A DNA stretch of 64,000 bases from an uncultured Flavobacteriaceae bacterium (GTDB lineage: Bacteria > Bacteroidota > Bacteroidia > Flavobacteriales > Flavobacteriaceae): contig CANMFO010000001.1 in the NCBI GenBank assembly GCA_947497245.1, positions 806,001 through 870,000 of the forward strand, written 5' to 3'. Every line of letters begins with the position of its first letter. Position 1 is the stretch's first letter. The notes beneath the pieces are model-generated. The model was not told the DNA's origin. It saw only the letters and a list, made by a program, of their open reading frames with translations, and searched no databases. Below are positions 52,785-61,955 of the stretch, in pieces. Position numbers and translations under genes: made by a program.

Positions 52785-54467
52785 ATGAGAAATATATACC
52801 AAATAGTATCCATATGGGCCTTAACGGCCATGTGCCTTCTTCAATCTTGTGACAAAGGGTTCGAAGAATTGAATACCGACCCCAAGAACCCTACCACCAC
52901 TTCCCCTGAATTCCTGTTTACCAATTTGATACGGGGCATCGGGTACAGTGGCGGTACCAACCTGTATCTTTACAATCCACAGACCTTGCCCATTACGCGC
53001 TTGGGGGTATATGGCGGAAACGATATCGAGAACCCTCCCAATTCCAGTGGCATTGACGGTAGTTGGAGCGAATTTTTCGGAAAGCTCAAGAACATCAGTG
53101 AACTGGAGAATTTGATCAAAGAAATCGATCCGGAGGCGATCGCTCCCGAAAGGCAGGTGAACCGCTTGGCCATGATTAAGATATTCAAGGCCTATTTCGC
53201 ATTTGTAGCGACCGATAAATTTGGGGACATACCTTATTCCGAGGCGGGCCTTGGTTTGGAGGACCTGCTGTTCAGGCCCAAATACGATGCGCAAGAGCAG
53301 ATTTATCTGACCGTATTGGAAGAATTGAAACGGGCGGTGGAATCCATGGTACTGGCAGAAAACACTCCAGCCGGTGAAAATTATCTGGATTTTGATGCCA
53401 ACCAGGAACTGTTCGAAGGCGAAAGTTCGGTGGCCCACTTTACCAAATGGAAAAAATTCGGCAATTCATTGCTGCTGAAGCACGCACTGCGATTTTCCAA
53501 AAAAGATGTTGCTAAGGCAAAGGAATACATTGCGGTGGCATTGAAAGGCCCGCTAATGGATTCAGAGGATGACAGTGCCATGATAATCCCCGGAAGGTTG
53601 GGGCCGAAGACCGATGGCGGTACGCGAAGAAATGCCTGGGCCTGGGCCAGATATTATGGTCCCACCTATTTGCCGGGTCAGTTTTTGGCCTCCAAGATGG
53701 TCAATGCGACGGATATTTCCCTTGTGGATTCCACCGAGGTGGTCGATCCTAGGTTCTTCGCCATCTATTACCCCAATGCGGAGGGGGAATATCGCATATT
53801 GCCCCATTCCCCAGATGCCATAGCGGCCATAGGTCCCGAGACCGCCCAGAGCAGCCTGTATCTTCAAGGCGAGAGCGGGGAAATTATTACGTCATTGGGG
53901 CATCCGGACTACAATGCGTCGCATGCGATATGGAACCGTATGTATGCAATGAGCATTTTTATGCCGCAACAAATGTTGACGTATTCCGAGCACTGTTTGA
54001 TCATCGCGGAAATTTACGCTTCTGAACTGGCATCCGGAGACCCCCGGCCATTTTATGAGGCCGGTGTGCGGTCTTCTATCCGTGAATTCCTGAATCCAGG
54101 GTACACCCAATATCCGGACAACAACCCCGATTGGTTGATCAGCTGGGACGATACCGATATCGATGACCTGTTGAACGACCCCTTGGCCCGTTATGGGGCG
54201 GGCAATGCGTTGGAGTCGATCCGGACACAGCGGTGGATCGATTATTTCTATAGGCCCAACGAGGCCTGGGCCCTAGTACGGAGGACAAATCTATTCGATC
54301 TGGACAATACGGTTCCCTTGCAGGCGGAGGGCACCGCTATCCCCATGATATACCGATTGCGGTATCCCGATAACGAAGCGGATTACAATATCACCCATTA
54401 CTTGGACCAATTGGCCAAAATGGGAGGCACCGACAACATTCGATGGAAATCCGCTATTTATGAATAG
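52785..54467 (+). CDS. SusD/RagB-like nutrient-binding lipoprotein
   Basis: 560 residues with a lipoprotein signal (MRNIYQIVSIWALTAMCLLQSC). SusD-like helical TPR core (KIFKAYFAFVATDKFGDIPYSE; GAGNALESIRTQRWIDYF) placing it in the SusD_2-type group. Sits on the cell surface as the lid of the SusC transporter immediately upstream. Its stop overlaps the long open frame of the next gene by a few bases, so translation may be coupled. Confidence 0.9.
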   Translation: MRNIYQIVSIWALTAMCLLQSCDKGFEELNTDPKNPTTTSPEFLFTNLIRGIGYSGGTNLYLYNPQTLPITRLGVYGGNDIENPPNSSGIDGSWSEFFGKLKNISELENLIKEIDPEAIAPERQVNRLAMIKIFKAYFAFVATDKFGDIPYSEAGLGLEDLLFRPKYDAQEQIYLTVLEELKRAVESMVLAENTPAGENYLDFDANQELFEGESSVAHFTKWKKFGNSLLLKHALRFSKKDVAKAKEYIAVALKGPLMDSEDDSAMIIPGRLGPKTDGGTRRNAWAWARYYGPTYLPGQFLASKMVNATDISLVDSTEVVDPRFFAIYYPNAEGEYRILPHSPDAIAAIGPETAQSSLYLQGESGEIITSLGHPDYNASHAIWNRMYAMSIFMPQQMLTYSEHCLIIAEIYASELASGDPRPFYEAGVRSSIREFLNPGYTQYPDNNPDWLISWDDTDIDDLLNDPLARYGAGNALESIRTQRWIDYFYRPNEAWALVRRTNLFDLDNTVPLQAEGTAIPMIYRLRYPDNEADYNITHYLDQLAKMGGTDNIRWKSAIYE

Positions 54468-54558
54468 TAAGGACAACAGCGGCCCCAACATGACCTGGAA
54501 GGGTCGTTATTCGCAATACATCCTACAGGGTATGCGCCAAAACAATTTCTTCTTTCGT

Positions 54559-54564
54559 AAGGAG
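54559..54564 (+). promoter_or_regulatory. Shine-Dalgarno AAGGAG
   Basis: AAGGAG lies 7 bases before the ATG at 54571. Such strong SD sites are uncommon in this phylum and fix the start of the MORN-repeat gene. Confidence 0.6.
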
Positions 54565-54570
54565 ACAAAA

Positions 54571-55212
54571 ATGGGAAAAGTGTGCTGCTCCATAACAATC
54601 TTGCTCCTGGTGGCCACCTGTGGGATGGCCCAGTGCAAAGTGGCCCTAAAACAGATATCGGACACCTACGAGGGCGGCTGTAAAAAGGGAAAGGCCCACG
54701 GAACGGGCTTGGCCAAGGGGGCGGATATGTACAATGGTGAATTTTCCAAAGGGTTTCCAAACGGAAAGGGCATTTATACTTGGGCGAACGGGAACATATA
54801 TGAAGGTGGATTTAAAAAAGGAAAAAAAGAGGGGCAAGGTAAAATGGTGGTCAAAAAGAGCGGCGAAGTCATTGAGGGGTACTGGAAATTGGACCAATAC
54901 ATTGGCAGGGAAAAGAATCCGTATAAAATAATACAGAAACCATCCAGTATCCTATCCGCCAGTTTTCGCCAAAAACCCGGAAAGGACCAATTGATCGTGG
55001 TCTTCCAGAAAAATGGAAAAGTGATACAAAAAGACGGATTGGACCTGGTAGCCCTTGAGGGGAGTTTTGGAAACATAATCTCCAATAAGATAACGCAGAC
55101 TGTACAACAAGTAAGCTTTCCGTTTACCGGAAGGATCAAATACGATGGGCAGGACTTCAGGTTTAGGATTACACAGCGAGGCAGTTGGAACATAAAGATA
55201 AATATCAGATAA
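54571..55212 (+). CDS. MORN-repeat secreted protein
   Basis: 213 residues from 54571, which has a good Shine-Dalgarno and gives a signal peptide (MGKVCCSITILLLVATCGMAQ). An open frame upstream to 54460 exists but lacks a signal. Two to three MORN units are visible (YEGGCKKGKAHGTG; YNGEFSKGFPNGKGIYTW; YEGGFKKGKKEGQGK). MORN repeats bind membranes or act in protein assembly. It sits between susD and the VCBS gene, which overlaps its end by 28 bases. Role in the uptake cassette unknown. Confidence 0.75.
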   Translation: MGKVCCSITILLLVATCGMAQCKVALKQISDTYEGGCKKGKAHGTGLAKGADMYNGEFSKGFPNGKGIYTWANGNIYEGGFKKGKKEGQGKMVVKKSGEVIEGYWKLDQYIGREKNPYKIIQKPSSILSASFRQKPGKDQLIVVFQKNGKVIQKDGLDLVALEGSFGNIISNKITQTVQQVSFPFTGRIKYDGQDFRFRITQRGSWNIKINIR

Positions 55213-58200
55213 ACCCCTATCGCGGACTTGTTCCGACAAGGCGGATCGATTTCCTCACGGTTTTACCGTTCTGGATCGGAACCTTCACCTTTTCCTTGGG
55301 CCAGGAAACCCAACTGTTCGAAAGATTGGCCGCCGACCATACCCACGTGACCTTCGAAAATACGATCGTGGATGAAAAAGCGGCCAATATTCTTATCTAT
55401 GAAAGTTTTTATAACGGTGGGGGAGTGGCCCTGGGCGATATAAACAACGATGGATTGCCCGACCTCTATTTTTCAGGGAATCAAGTCCCGGACAAACTGT
55501 ACCTGAACAAGGGAGACCTAAAATTCGAAGAGGTAACCGGCAAAGCGGGAATTTTGGACAAAGGGGGGTGGTCCAGTGGCGTCTCCTTTGCAGACGTGAA
55601 CGGGGATGGGCATCTTGATATTTATGTATGTAAGACCCTTTATGATGACTATCCGGAATTGCGCAAGAATGAATTGTACATAAACAAAGGGGATGGCACC
55701 TTTGATGAACGGGCGGCGGAATGGAAAGTGGATGACGTATGGCGGTCCATGGACGTAAGCTTTTTGGATTATGACCTGGACGGTGACCTGGACCTTTTTT
55801 TGGTCAACCAACCACCCAATCCAGGGTTTTTATCCCCCTTGCGCGGGCAAGACTGGCTACGTCCCATGTTCGGTTGTCGTTTACTACAAAATCAAGGCGG
55901 GCACTTTTTGGACGTCTCCGAACAGGCCGGTGTGCTGCAGCGGGGCTATGGCCTGAGCGTTTCCACAGCGGATTTTGACAATGACGGCTGGACGGATATC
56001 TATGTGGCCAACGATTACGATACCCCCGATTTTCTTTACCACAACAACGGTGACGGTACCTTTACCAATATCATAGACGAGAGCATGGGGCATATTTCCT
56101 ATTTCAGTATGGGCACAGATGCAGGGGACCTTGACAATGATGGGAATATCGATTTGATCACCCTGGATATGGTCGCCGCCGACAACTTTCGTTTAAAGGC
56201 CAATATGGGCGGAATGGATCCCCGACAATTTTGGAATATCGTTAATGCGGGAGGACATTACCAGTATATGTTCAATACGGTCCAGGTCAACAATGGGATC
56301 GGCCCCATGGGCCATGTTACCTTTAGCGACATCGCACAACTCACAAACATGGCCAGAACGGATTGGAGCTGGTCCCCCTTGATCGCCGATTTTGACAATG
56401 ACGGATATAAAGATGTATTCATAACCAATGGAATCAAGAAAGATCTGAGGAACAAGGACGCAAAAAAAAACTCCCAAGCCCTAATAGGGGAAAGAACAAC
56501 GGCCTATATTGGGGAAAATCCGGACAAAACCACAACGGATTTTTTGGAAATGGTCGATTACCGTGAATTGATTGCCTTGTTACCGTCACAGAAATTGAGC
56601 AATTATATGTTTCGCAATAACGGGAACTATCGTTTTTCACAGGTGCAGCAAAGTTGGGGACTGGCCGATCGATCCTTTTCGAACGGGGCTGCCTACGCCG
56701 ACCTGGACAAGGACGGTGATTTGGACCTGGTGGTAAGCAATGTCGATGACAAAGCCCATATATATCGAAATAATACTTCGGAACAAAACAAGCAGAACTA
56801 TCTGAGGATCCAATTAAAGGATGCGAAAACGGGCAAAAGCCAGTTCGGGAAAAAGATAAAGATCGAATACGACGGTGGGCAACAATATTTCGAAACCGGC
56901 AATGCCAGGGGCTTCTATTCCTGTAGTGAAAATATCGCACATTTTGGGGTGGGAAAGCAAGAGAAAATAGACAAGCTGACGGTCGATTGGGGAAAGGGTC
57001 TGGTTTCGGAACTGAAAAATATCAAGACGGACCAGGTAGTGACCATCGATAAAAAAAACGCCCGGCCAAAAAGGAAGAAAGAAAGCCCAAAAAGAACACG
57101 GTTCACCGAAGTGGTAAATGCTGCTGGAATCGACTTTGTGCATCGCGAAAACCCATACAATGATTTCCAAAGGGAATCGCTTTTGCCCCATAAGATGTCC
57201 ACACTTGGGCCGGGGGCGGCCATTGGCGATATTGACAAAGATGGCCTAGAGGACATTTTTATAGGTGGGGCCAAGGGCCAGTCCGGGCAATTGTTCACAC
57301 AACATACAGATGGCACGTTCAGGAAAAAACCTGAACTGGACTTTGCGGTCGATCGATCTTTTGAGGATATGGGGGCGGCTTTTGTGGATGTGGACCATGA
57401 TGGCCATTTGGATCTATATGTGGTTTCCGGTGGAAACGAGCAAAATACGCCCTCCGCTTACCAGGATAGGGTATATATGAACAATGGTAAGGGCGATTTT
57501 ACAAAATCGGCCCATAGGCTGCCGGAGTTGGTCGAAAGCGGATCAAAAGTTGTTCCCGTTGACTATGATAAGGATGGCGATATGGATTTGTTCGTCGCGG
57601 GACGCCAGGTTCCCGGGCGTTATCCATTTGCCGCAAGTAGCAAGCTCTTGATCAATGGGGCCGGTCGTTTTGTGGACCGGACCAAAGACTTGGCGCCGGA
57701 GCTTGAACAGTTGGGGATGGTAACGGACGCGCTGTGGGAAGATTATGATAATGACGGGGATGAAGATCTGTTGGTCGTGGGGGAATGGATGCCCATCACC
57801 CTATTCGAAAATGAACAGGGAATACTAAAAAACCGGACATTGGAAGGTTCGCTGGCCGAAGAGACCGGTTGGTGGTTCAGTATAGAAAAGGGTGATTTTG
57901 ACCATGACGGGGACACGGACTTTGTTGCCGGAAACCTGGGATTGAACCATAAATACAAGGCTACGGTGGACGCCCCTTTTGAAGTATATGCCAAGGATTT
58001 TGACAACAATACCACCTTGGACATCGTATTGGGCTATTATGAACAGGGAACGGCATATCCCGTCCGAGGAAGGGCGTGCTCTTCTGGACAAATGCCCTTT
58101 ATCAAAGATAAGTTCAAGAGATATGCAGATTTTGCGGGAGCGTCAATGCAAGAGGTATATGCAGAAAAAGACCTGGATGAGGCCTTTACATTAAGGACGA

Positions 58201-58598
58201 ACACCTTCGTCAGTGTGTTGATCGAAAATTTGGGACAGGGGCGCTTTAAAACGACCCCGCTCCCAAGGAAGGCCCAATTCTCTTCCATCAACGATATGGT
58301 CGTCGATGATTTTGACGATGATGGAAACCTGGACATTCTATATGCGGGAAACCTTTTCAACTCCGAAGTGGAAACCACCAAAAGTGATGCGGGAACGGGG
58401 GGATTGTTGCTCGGTGATGGAAAACGGAACTTCATTTTTTCAGGATATGGAGAATCCGGTTTTTTTGCAAATGGCGAGGTAAAGGAAATCAAGACCCTGT
58501 CCCGGAACGGGCGAAAACTCCTGTTGGTGGTCAATAACAATGACGCCGTACAATTGTTTAAAGAACGGGAAAAAGTGCATGGACAAGGCGCAAAATGA
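55185..58598 (+). CDS. VCBS/FG-GAP repeat protein with UnbV/ASPIC domain
   Basis: 1137 residues with a probable TTG start at 55185; no ATG or GTG start is seen before the mature part, and the hydrophobic TVLPFWIGTFTFSLG serves as signal. Multiple FG-GAP/VCBS repeats with DxDxDGxxD calcium loops (DINNDGLPDLYFSG, DYDLDGDLDLFL) form beta-propellers; residues ~540-625 are UnbV/ASPIC-like (GKKIKIEYDGGQQYFETG). Often found downstream of SusCD pairs as surface binding proteins. Fourth gene of the cassette; overlaps the MORN gene. Confidence 0.85.
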   Translation: MEHKDKYQINPYRGLVPTRRIDFLTVLPFWIGTFTFSLGQETQLFERLAADHTHVTFENTIVDEKAANILIYESFYNGGGVALGDINNDGLPDLYFSGNQVPDKLYLNKGDLKFEEVTGKAGILDKGGWSSGVSFADVNGDGHLDIYVCKTLYDDYPELRKNELYINKGDGTFDERAAEWKVDDVWRSMDVSFLDYDLDGDLDLFLVNQPPNPGFLSPLRGQDWLRPMFGCRLLQNQGGHFLDVSEQAGVLQRGYGLSVSTADFDNDGWTDIYVANDYDTPDFLYHNNGDGTFTNIIDESMGHISYFSMGTDAGDLDNDGNIDLITLDMVAADNFRLKANMGGMDPRQFWNIVNAGGHYQYMFNTVQVNNGIGPMGHVTFSDIAQLTNMARTDWSWSPLIADFDNDGYKDVFITNGIKKDLRNKDAKKNSQALIGERTTAYIGENPDKTTTDFLEMVDYRELIALLPSQKLSNYMFRNNGNYRFSQVQQSWGLADRSFSNGAAYADLDKDGDLDLVVSNVDDKAHIYRNNTSEQNKQNYLRIQLKDAKTGKSQFGKKIKIEYDGGQQYFETGNARGFYSCSENIAHFGVGKQEKIDKLTVDWGKGLVSELKNIKTDQVVTIDKKNARPKRKKESPKRTRFTEVVNAAGIDFVHRENPYNDFQRESLLPHKMSTLGPGAAIGDIDKDGLEDIFIGGAKGQSGQLFTQHTDGTFRKKPELDFAVDRSFEDMGAAFVDVDHDGHLDLYVVSGGNEQNTPSAYQDRVYMNNGKGDFTKSAHRLPELVESGSKVVPVDYDKDGDMDLFVAGRQVPGRYPFAASSKLLINGAGRFVDRTKDLAPELEQLGMVTDALWEDYDNDGDEDLLVVGEWMPITLFENEQGILKNRTLEGSLAEETGWWFSIEKGDFDHDGDTDFVAGNLGLNHKYKATVDAPFEVYAKDFDNNTTLDIVLGYYEQGTAYPVRGRACSSGQMPFIKDKFKRYADFAGASMQEVYAEKDLDEAFTLRTNTFVSVLIENLGQGRFKTTPLPRKAQFSSINDMVVDDFDDDGNLDILYAGNLFNSEVETTKSDAGTGGLLLGDGKRNFIFSGYGESGFFANGEVKEIKTLSRNGRKLLLVVNNNDAVQLFKEREKVHGQGAK

Positions 58599-58664
58599 CA
58601 TTTGTAGAAACCGGGAGCTGCTCCCAGGCAGAAATAAGCAGATTACATGAAACTGTCTTTACGA

Positions 58665-58777
58665 ACGGCCACCCGGCACCATAATCCATAATTTTTGTCC
58701 CAAGAGGCCATGAAACGGCCCTTTATTTCCCACCTATTACGCTATACGCCCGAATATTACATGGGTTTTTCTTTTTG
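58665..58777 (+). repeat. 113-bp dispersed direct repeat, copy downstream of the VCBS gene
   Basis: One mismatch to the copy at 49339-49451; core 58744-58774. Lies between the VCBS gene and a small lipoprotein gene. Same orientation as the other copies. Confidence 0.85.
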
Positions 58778-58897
58778 CTTTTTTAATTATTAGCTTGTTT
58801 CCAAATTCGATAACAAACCTCCTGGCCAGCCCATAAACCAAAGTGGTAGTAAAATAGATCGGGAAATAGTTCCCAAACAACATATAAACCATAGGTT

Positions 58898-59161
58898 ATG
58901 TTACTACAGAAAGCTTACATCCCAGTGCTTTTGGCTGCATGGGCCATATTGCCCATGGCGTGCGAAACCATCTTGCCAGGGAAAAACCCGAACAGACCCG
59001 GGGTCTCAGTTATAATAAAAGCAATTGACAGGGCACGAGGCCCGTTCTCCGTCACCAAGGAACGGTCATCCAAGGTGGAGGAGGGCCAGGTTGAAAAGGC
59101 TCCGAACAAGAATGATTTAGAGGTATGCAGAGAGGATTGGGATTCCGATGGCAATGGCTAG
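58898..59161 (+). CDS. Small hypothetical lipoprotein
   Basis: 87 residues with a lipoprotein-like signal (QKAYIPVLLAAWAILPMAC) and a short polar tail ending DWDSDGNG. No known domain. Lies 121 bases after the downstream repeat copy. Expression and function unknown. Confidence 0.4.
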   Translation: MLLQKAYIPVLLAAWAILPMACETILPGKNPNRPGVSVIIKAIDRARGPFSVTKERSSKVEEGQVEKAPNKNDLEVCREDWDSDGNG

Positions 59162-59319
59162 TCGCCCCCTTTGCATGCATAAATGCGGTAAAAAAGGGGA
59201 GTGTATTTTAAAAGAGCACATCTGTTTAAGGAAAACGTCGTGAGCTCTTTAAACGGTTCGTGAATGCGGTCCTTTTGACGGCAGATGGTTTCGGGCAGGG
59301 CGTGTGAAGAACCAAGGAC

Positions 59320-59922
59320 ATGGATAAAAAAGCGGACCCGGGGGATCTTCCTGAAAGACCCGAATTTTTTTATGCCCCGAATGATTTGATGGCCGATCCC
59401 GCTAGCTACGGGAACGGGTATTTTGTTCTCGATTTTTCCATGGAGGTAAAGGGCTTGGCAGATTTTTTTGATGCCTGGCCCTTGCTTGATTACCTAAGGT
59501 CGGTAATCCACGTATTGGGCATGCAGCACCGATACGGCGTTTTGGGCTTCCGGTTGGAAAAGACCGATAAGGGGAATACGAGGATAGTCTGTTACAAGGG
59601 GTTCCCGGAGGAGGGGGAAGAGATCGGGGATGAAATTTTTAATGAGTTCGATTTCCCCCTGCCGCCCACCACACTGCTATATCTCAAAGGCACTTTGATC
59701 TTAGAAAGCGAACGGGACCATTGGCTGTGGGATACAAAGCGGTCGACCCGATCCAAAATGGAATCACCTACGGACACAGTGGAACACCTTCTCGAGAAGT
59801 TGGAAGACCTCAGAAAAAGACATGATGATGTCGTCGGTGATATTCTCAGACTCAAAAAAAAAATCATCGACCTTATCGGAAACGGGCCGGGGAATCAGGA
59901 CAGCGTACAAAACCGGGCATAA
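59320..59922 (+). CDS. Unknown soluble protein with C-terminal coiled coil
   Basis: 200 residues, no signal. A mixed alpha/beta N-terminal part (YFVLDFSMEVKGLADFFDAW; YGVLGFRLEKTDKG), then a C-terminal coiled coil (DTVEHLLEKLEDLRKRHDDV). No family recognised. Convergent with the MscS operon. Function unknown. Confidence 0.5.
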   Translation: MDKKADPGDLPERPEFFYAPNDLMADPASYGNGYFVLDFSMEVKGLADFFDAWPLLDYLRSVIHVLGMQHRYGVLGFRLEKTDKGNTRIVCYKGFPEEGEEIGDEIFNEFDFPLPPTTLLYLKGTLILESERDHWLWDTKRSTRSKMESPTDTVEHLLEKLEDLRKRHDDVVGDILRLKKKIIDLIGNGPGNQDSVQNRA

Positions 59923-60144
59923 AATGTCGCCCACCCGAAAGTTTCAAAGCCACCGTGCCCAATGGAGTATACCTATCGACTTATCAAAAAAAAGGAAGCT
60001 GATTTTGTGGAATTTTGATAAAACAATTCACCAGAAGCGGACGGGTAGGGGGTACGGCCCGGTTTTCCCGAGCCGGTAATGTTCCGGTACTGACCGGGTG
60101 ACAAAATTTGAAGGGGCAAGCGGCCATCGAGGGCAGTCGGTGGC

Positions 60145-60975
60145 TCACTGTACTTCAACATTGCTGTTCATCACATCTTTTATGGGAATGATCATTTTTC
60201 TTTTCCCGGCACCGGTACGTATGGTCAGTGACATGTTGTCGATGGTCAGTACCACTCCTTTTATGTTGTCTATTTTTATCTTGTCCCCAACTTTAAAGTT
60301 CCTTCGGGCATAGTAGGTTCGCAATAAATCCCCGATTACCTCCTTCGAACCAAGACCAAACCCAATGGACATGGCCAGGAGAAAAGCGCCAAGTATGATG
60401 GAGAAATTGTTGGTGATTACGGTGGTATCGACCCCCGCTTGGTTCAAAGCGGCAATGGTGATCAAAATGGTAATGAAATAGAACACGAGCTTGCTTATGA
60501 TCTTCGAACCACTCAAATCAAAGGACCCAAAAAGGCCTTTGATCGACTTTTTGATGAAGTCGGCGATATAAAGTCCTATCATAAATAGGGCAACGGCACT
60601 GAAAAGCTTGGGCAAATATTGAAGCAGGTTTCCAATTTCCTCCGATACAATTTCCCAATTCATAATATCGGATGCAATGATCAGGAATAGCAAAAACATG
60701 ATCCATTTCACGAAACCAACGATAACCCTGGAGACCTTAAATTCCACATTGACCCCTCCAAATAGGTCCATACTGCCGATCCGCTTGGTGAACTCATCTA
60801 TTCGCGTCAACCTCAAAAGCCTTTTGAGCAGGAATTCGACTATTCTGGTTATGAACCATCCCAGAACAAGGACTACTGTTGCGCCTATGATGTTTGGTAT
60901 GGTCGATGCAAAACCGTTCGCCATTTTACCAAAGGACTCTAGAGTCAGGACTTTCCATTCATTGATTTCTTCCAT
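60145..60975 (-). CDS. MscS-family mechanosensitive ion channel
   Basis: 276 residues. Membrane segments at about 22-42, 80-104 and 130-160, then the pore-lining TM3 and beta domain with the family signature (FGLGSKEVIGDLLRTYYAR; FKVGDKIKIDNIKGVVLTI). Releases osmolytes under hypo-osmotic shock. Third gene of an operon with an ECF sigma factor and a 60-residue protein, suggesting stress control. Confidence 0.88.
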   Translation of the reverse strand: MEEINEWKVLTLESFGKMANGFASTIPNIIGATVVLVLGWFITRIVEFLLKRLLRLTRIDEFTKRIGSMDLFGGVNVEFKVSRVIVGFVKWIMFLLFLIIASDIMNWEIVSEEIGNLLQYLPKLFSAVALFMIGLYIADFIKKSIKGLFGSFDLSGSKIISKLVFYFITILITIAALNQAGVDTTVITNNFSIILGAFLLAMSIGFGLGSKEVIGDLLRTYYARRNFKVGDKIKIDNIKGVVLTIDNMSLTIRTGAGKRKMIIPIKDVMNSNVEVQ

Positions 60976-61008
60976 AGTTTTTAGGTTTTATGCTACACAT
61001 GGCCAATC

Positions 61009-61191
61009 TTACCGCTTTGTCTTGAACAAATTCTCGAGAACAGCGGAATAATTGGTCGAAAAGAGTGATGCCATATCCATGGCAAGTTTGGCTATGGCTA
61101 TGTTGTCCATCACTTTCTTTTTCAGACTTGGTGGGACCTCTATTAAGGTCTTTTCCATTTCCTTAAATGGATTGTTCGCTTTTTTTGCCAT
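61009..61191 (-). CDS. 60-residue protein between sigma factor and channel
   Basis: 60 residues, basic and helical (NPFKEMEKTLIEVPPSLKKK), with no membrane segment. Its ATG follows the sigma stop directly, so translation is coupled. It occupies the place of an anti-sigma factor but lacks the usual membrane form; it may bind the sigma. Function inferred from position only. Confidence 0.6.
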   Translation of the reverse strand: MAKKANNPFKEMEKTLIEVPPSLKKKVMDNIAIAKLAMDMASLFSTNYSAVLENLFKTKR

Positions 61192-61776
61192 CTACTTCAG
61201 TCTATTATATGCCTTTATCACTTTGCCCCTTGCCCTTTTGAGCCTCATTTTCACAGCCCCCCCATTTATTCCCAAAAGTGTTTCGAGTTCCTTGATAGAC
61301 ACGTCGTCCTGGTACTTCAGCAATAGAATTGATTTGTCCTCCGGGCTAACGATGTCCAATGCCTGTTTCAATTTTGTCGCCTTGATCTGCAAAAGTTCCT
61401 CCTCGGATTCGTACAATGGTATATACTCAGGTTCGTACATTGAATCCAGACCTTTCCTGTCAATGGTATTATTCGTTCTTACCACCTTCGTCCTATTTAT
61501 ATAATCCACGCAAAAATTGTATGTAAACGAATAAAGCCAAGTGGAAAATTTTGATTTCCCCTTGAAGGTATTCAGTTTCAGAAACAGTTTCAGAAACACG
61601 TCCTGGGTCAAGTCCTCCGCTTCGTCCTTTGATTTTGAAAAGCTGTAGCATTTGTTATAGATTACCTTTACATATCTATCATAAAGACAGCCGAACAACA
61701 AAGTGTCGTTCATTTGCACAATTTTTTGTACAAGCTCCTCATCTGTAAGCCCATGGAATGTTCCATCAGTTTCCAA
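61192..61776 (-). CDS. ECF RNA polymerase sigma factor
   Basis: 194 residues with region 2 (KSKDEAEDLTQDVFLKLFLK; FSTWLYSFTYNFCVDYINR) and region 4 (DVSIKELETLLGINGGAVKM). First gene of an operon with a 60-residue protein and an MscS channel. Probably responds to envelope or osmotic stress (inference from the channel). Confidence 0.9.
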   Translation of the reverse strand: METDGTFHGLTDEELVQKIVQMNDTLLFGCLYDRYVKVIYNKCYSFSKSKDEAEDLTQDVFLKLFLKLNTFKGKSKFSTWLYSFTYNFCVDYINRTKVVRTNNTIDRKGLDSMYEPEYIPLYESEEELLQIKATKLKQALDIVSPEDKSILLLKYQDDVSIKELETLLGINGGAVKMRLKRARGKVIKAYNRLK

Positions 61777-61955
61777 TTTTAATTTTTAGATTGGTTCCTT
61801 GTATGTTTAGACCCGCTTTTTAACGGAGGTAACCCCTTATTTTTAGTTGTGGAAATAGTTCATCGCCGAGAAATATTCCACCCGCGCCATGTGCCTGCCC
61901 GATCCTTCTTGGGACTGGACAATTTTGTTTCCTGGTAATGATATGTGTGGAGGGT

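Noticed and set aside
49339-58777. Composite transposon
   Set aside because: The 113-bp repeats are direct, hold no transposase or terminal inverted repeats, and no target-site duplication is visible.
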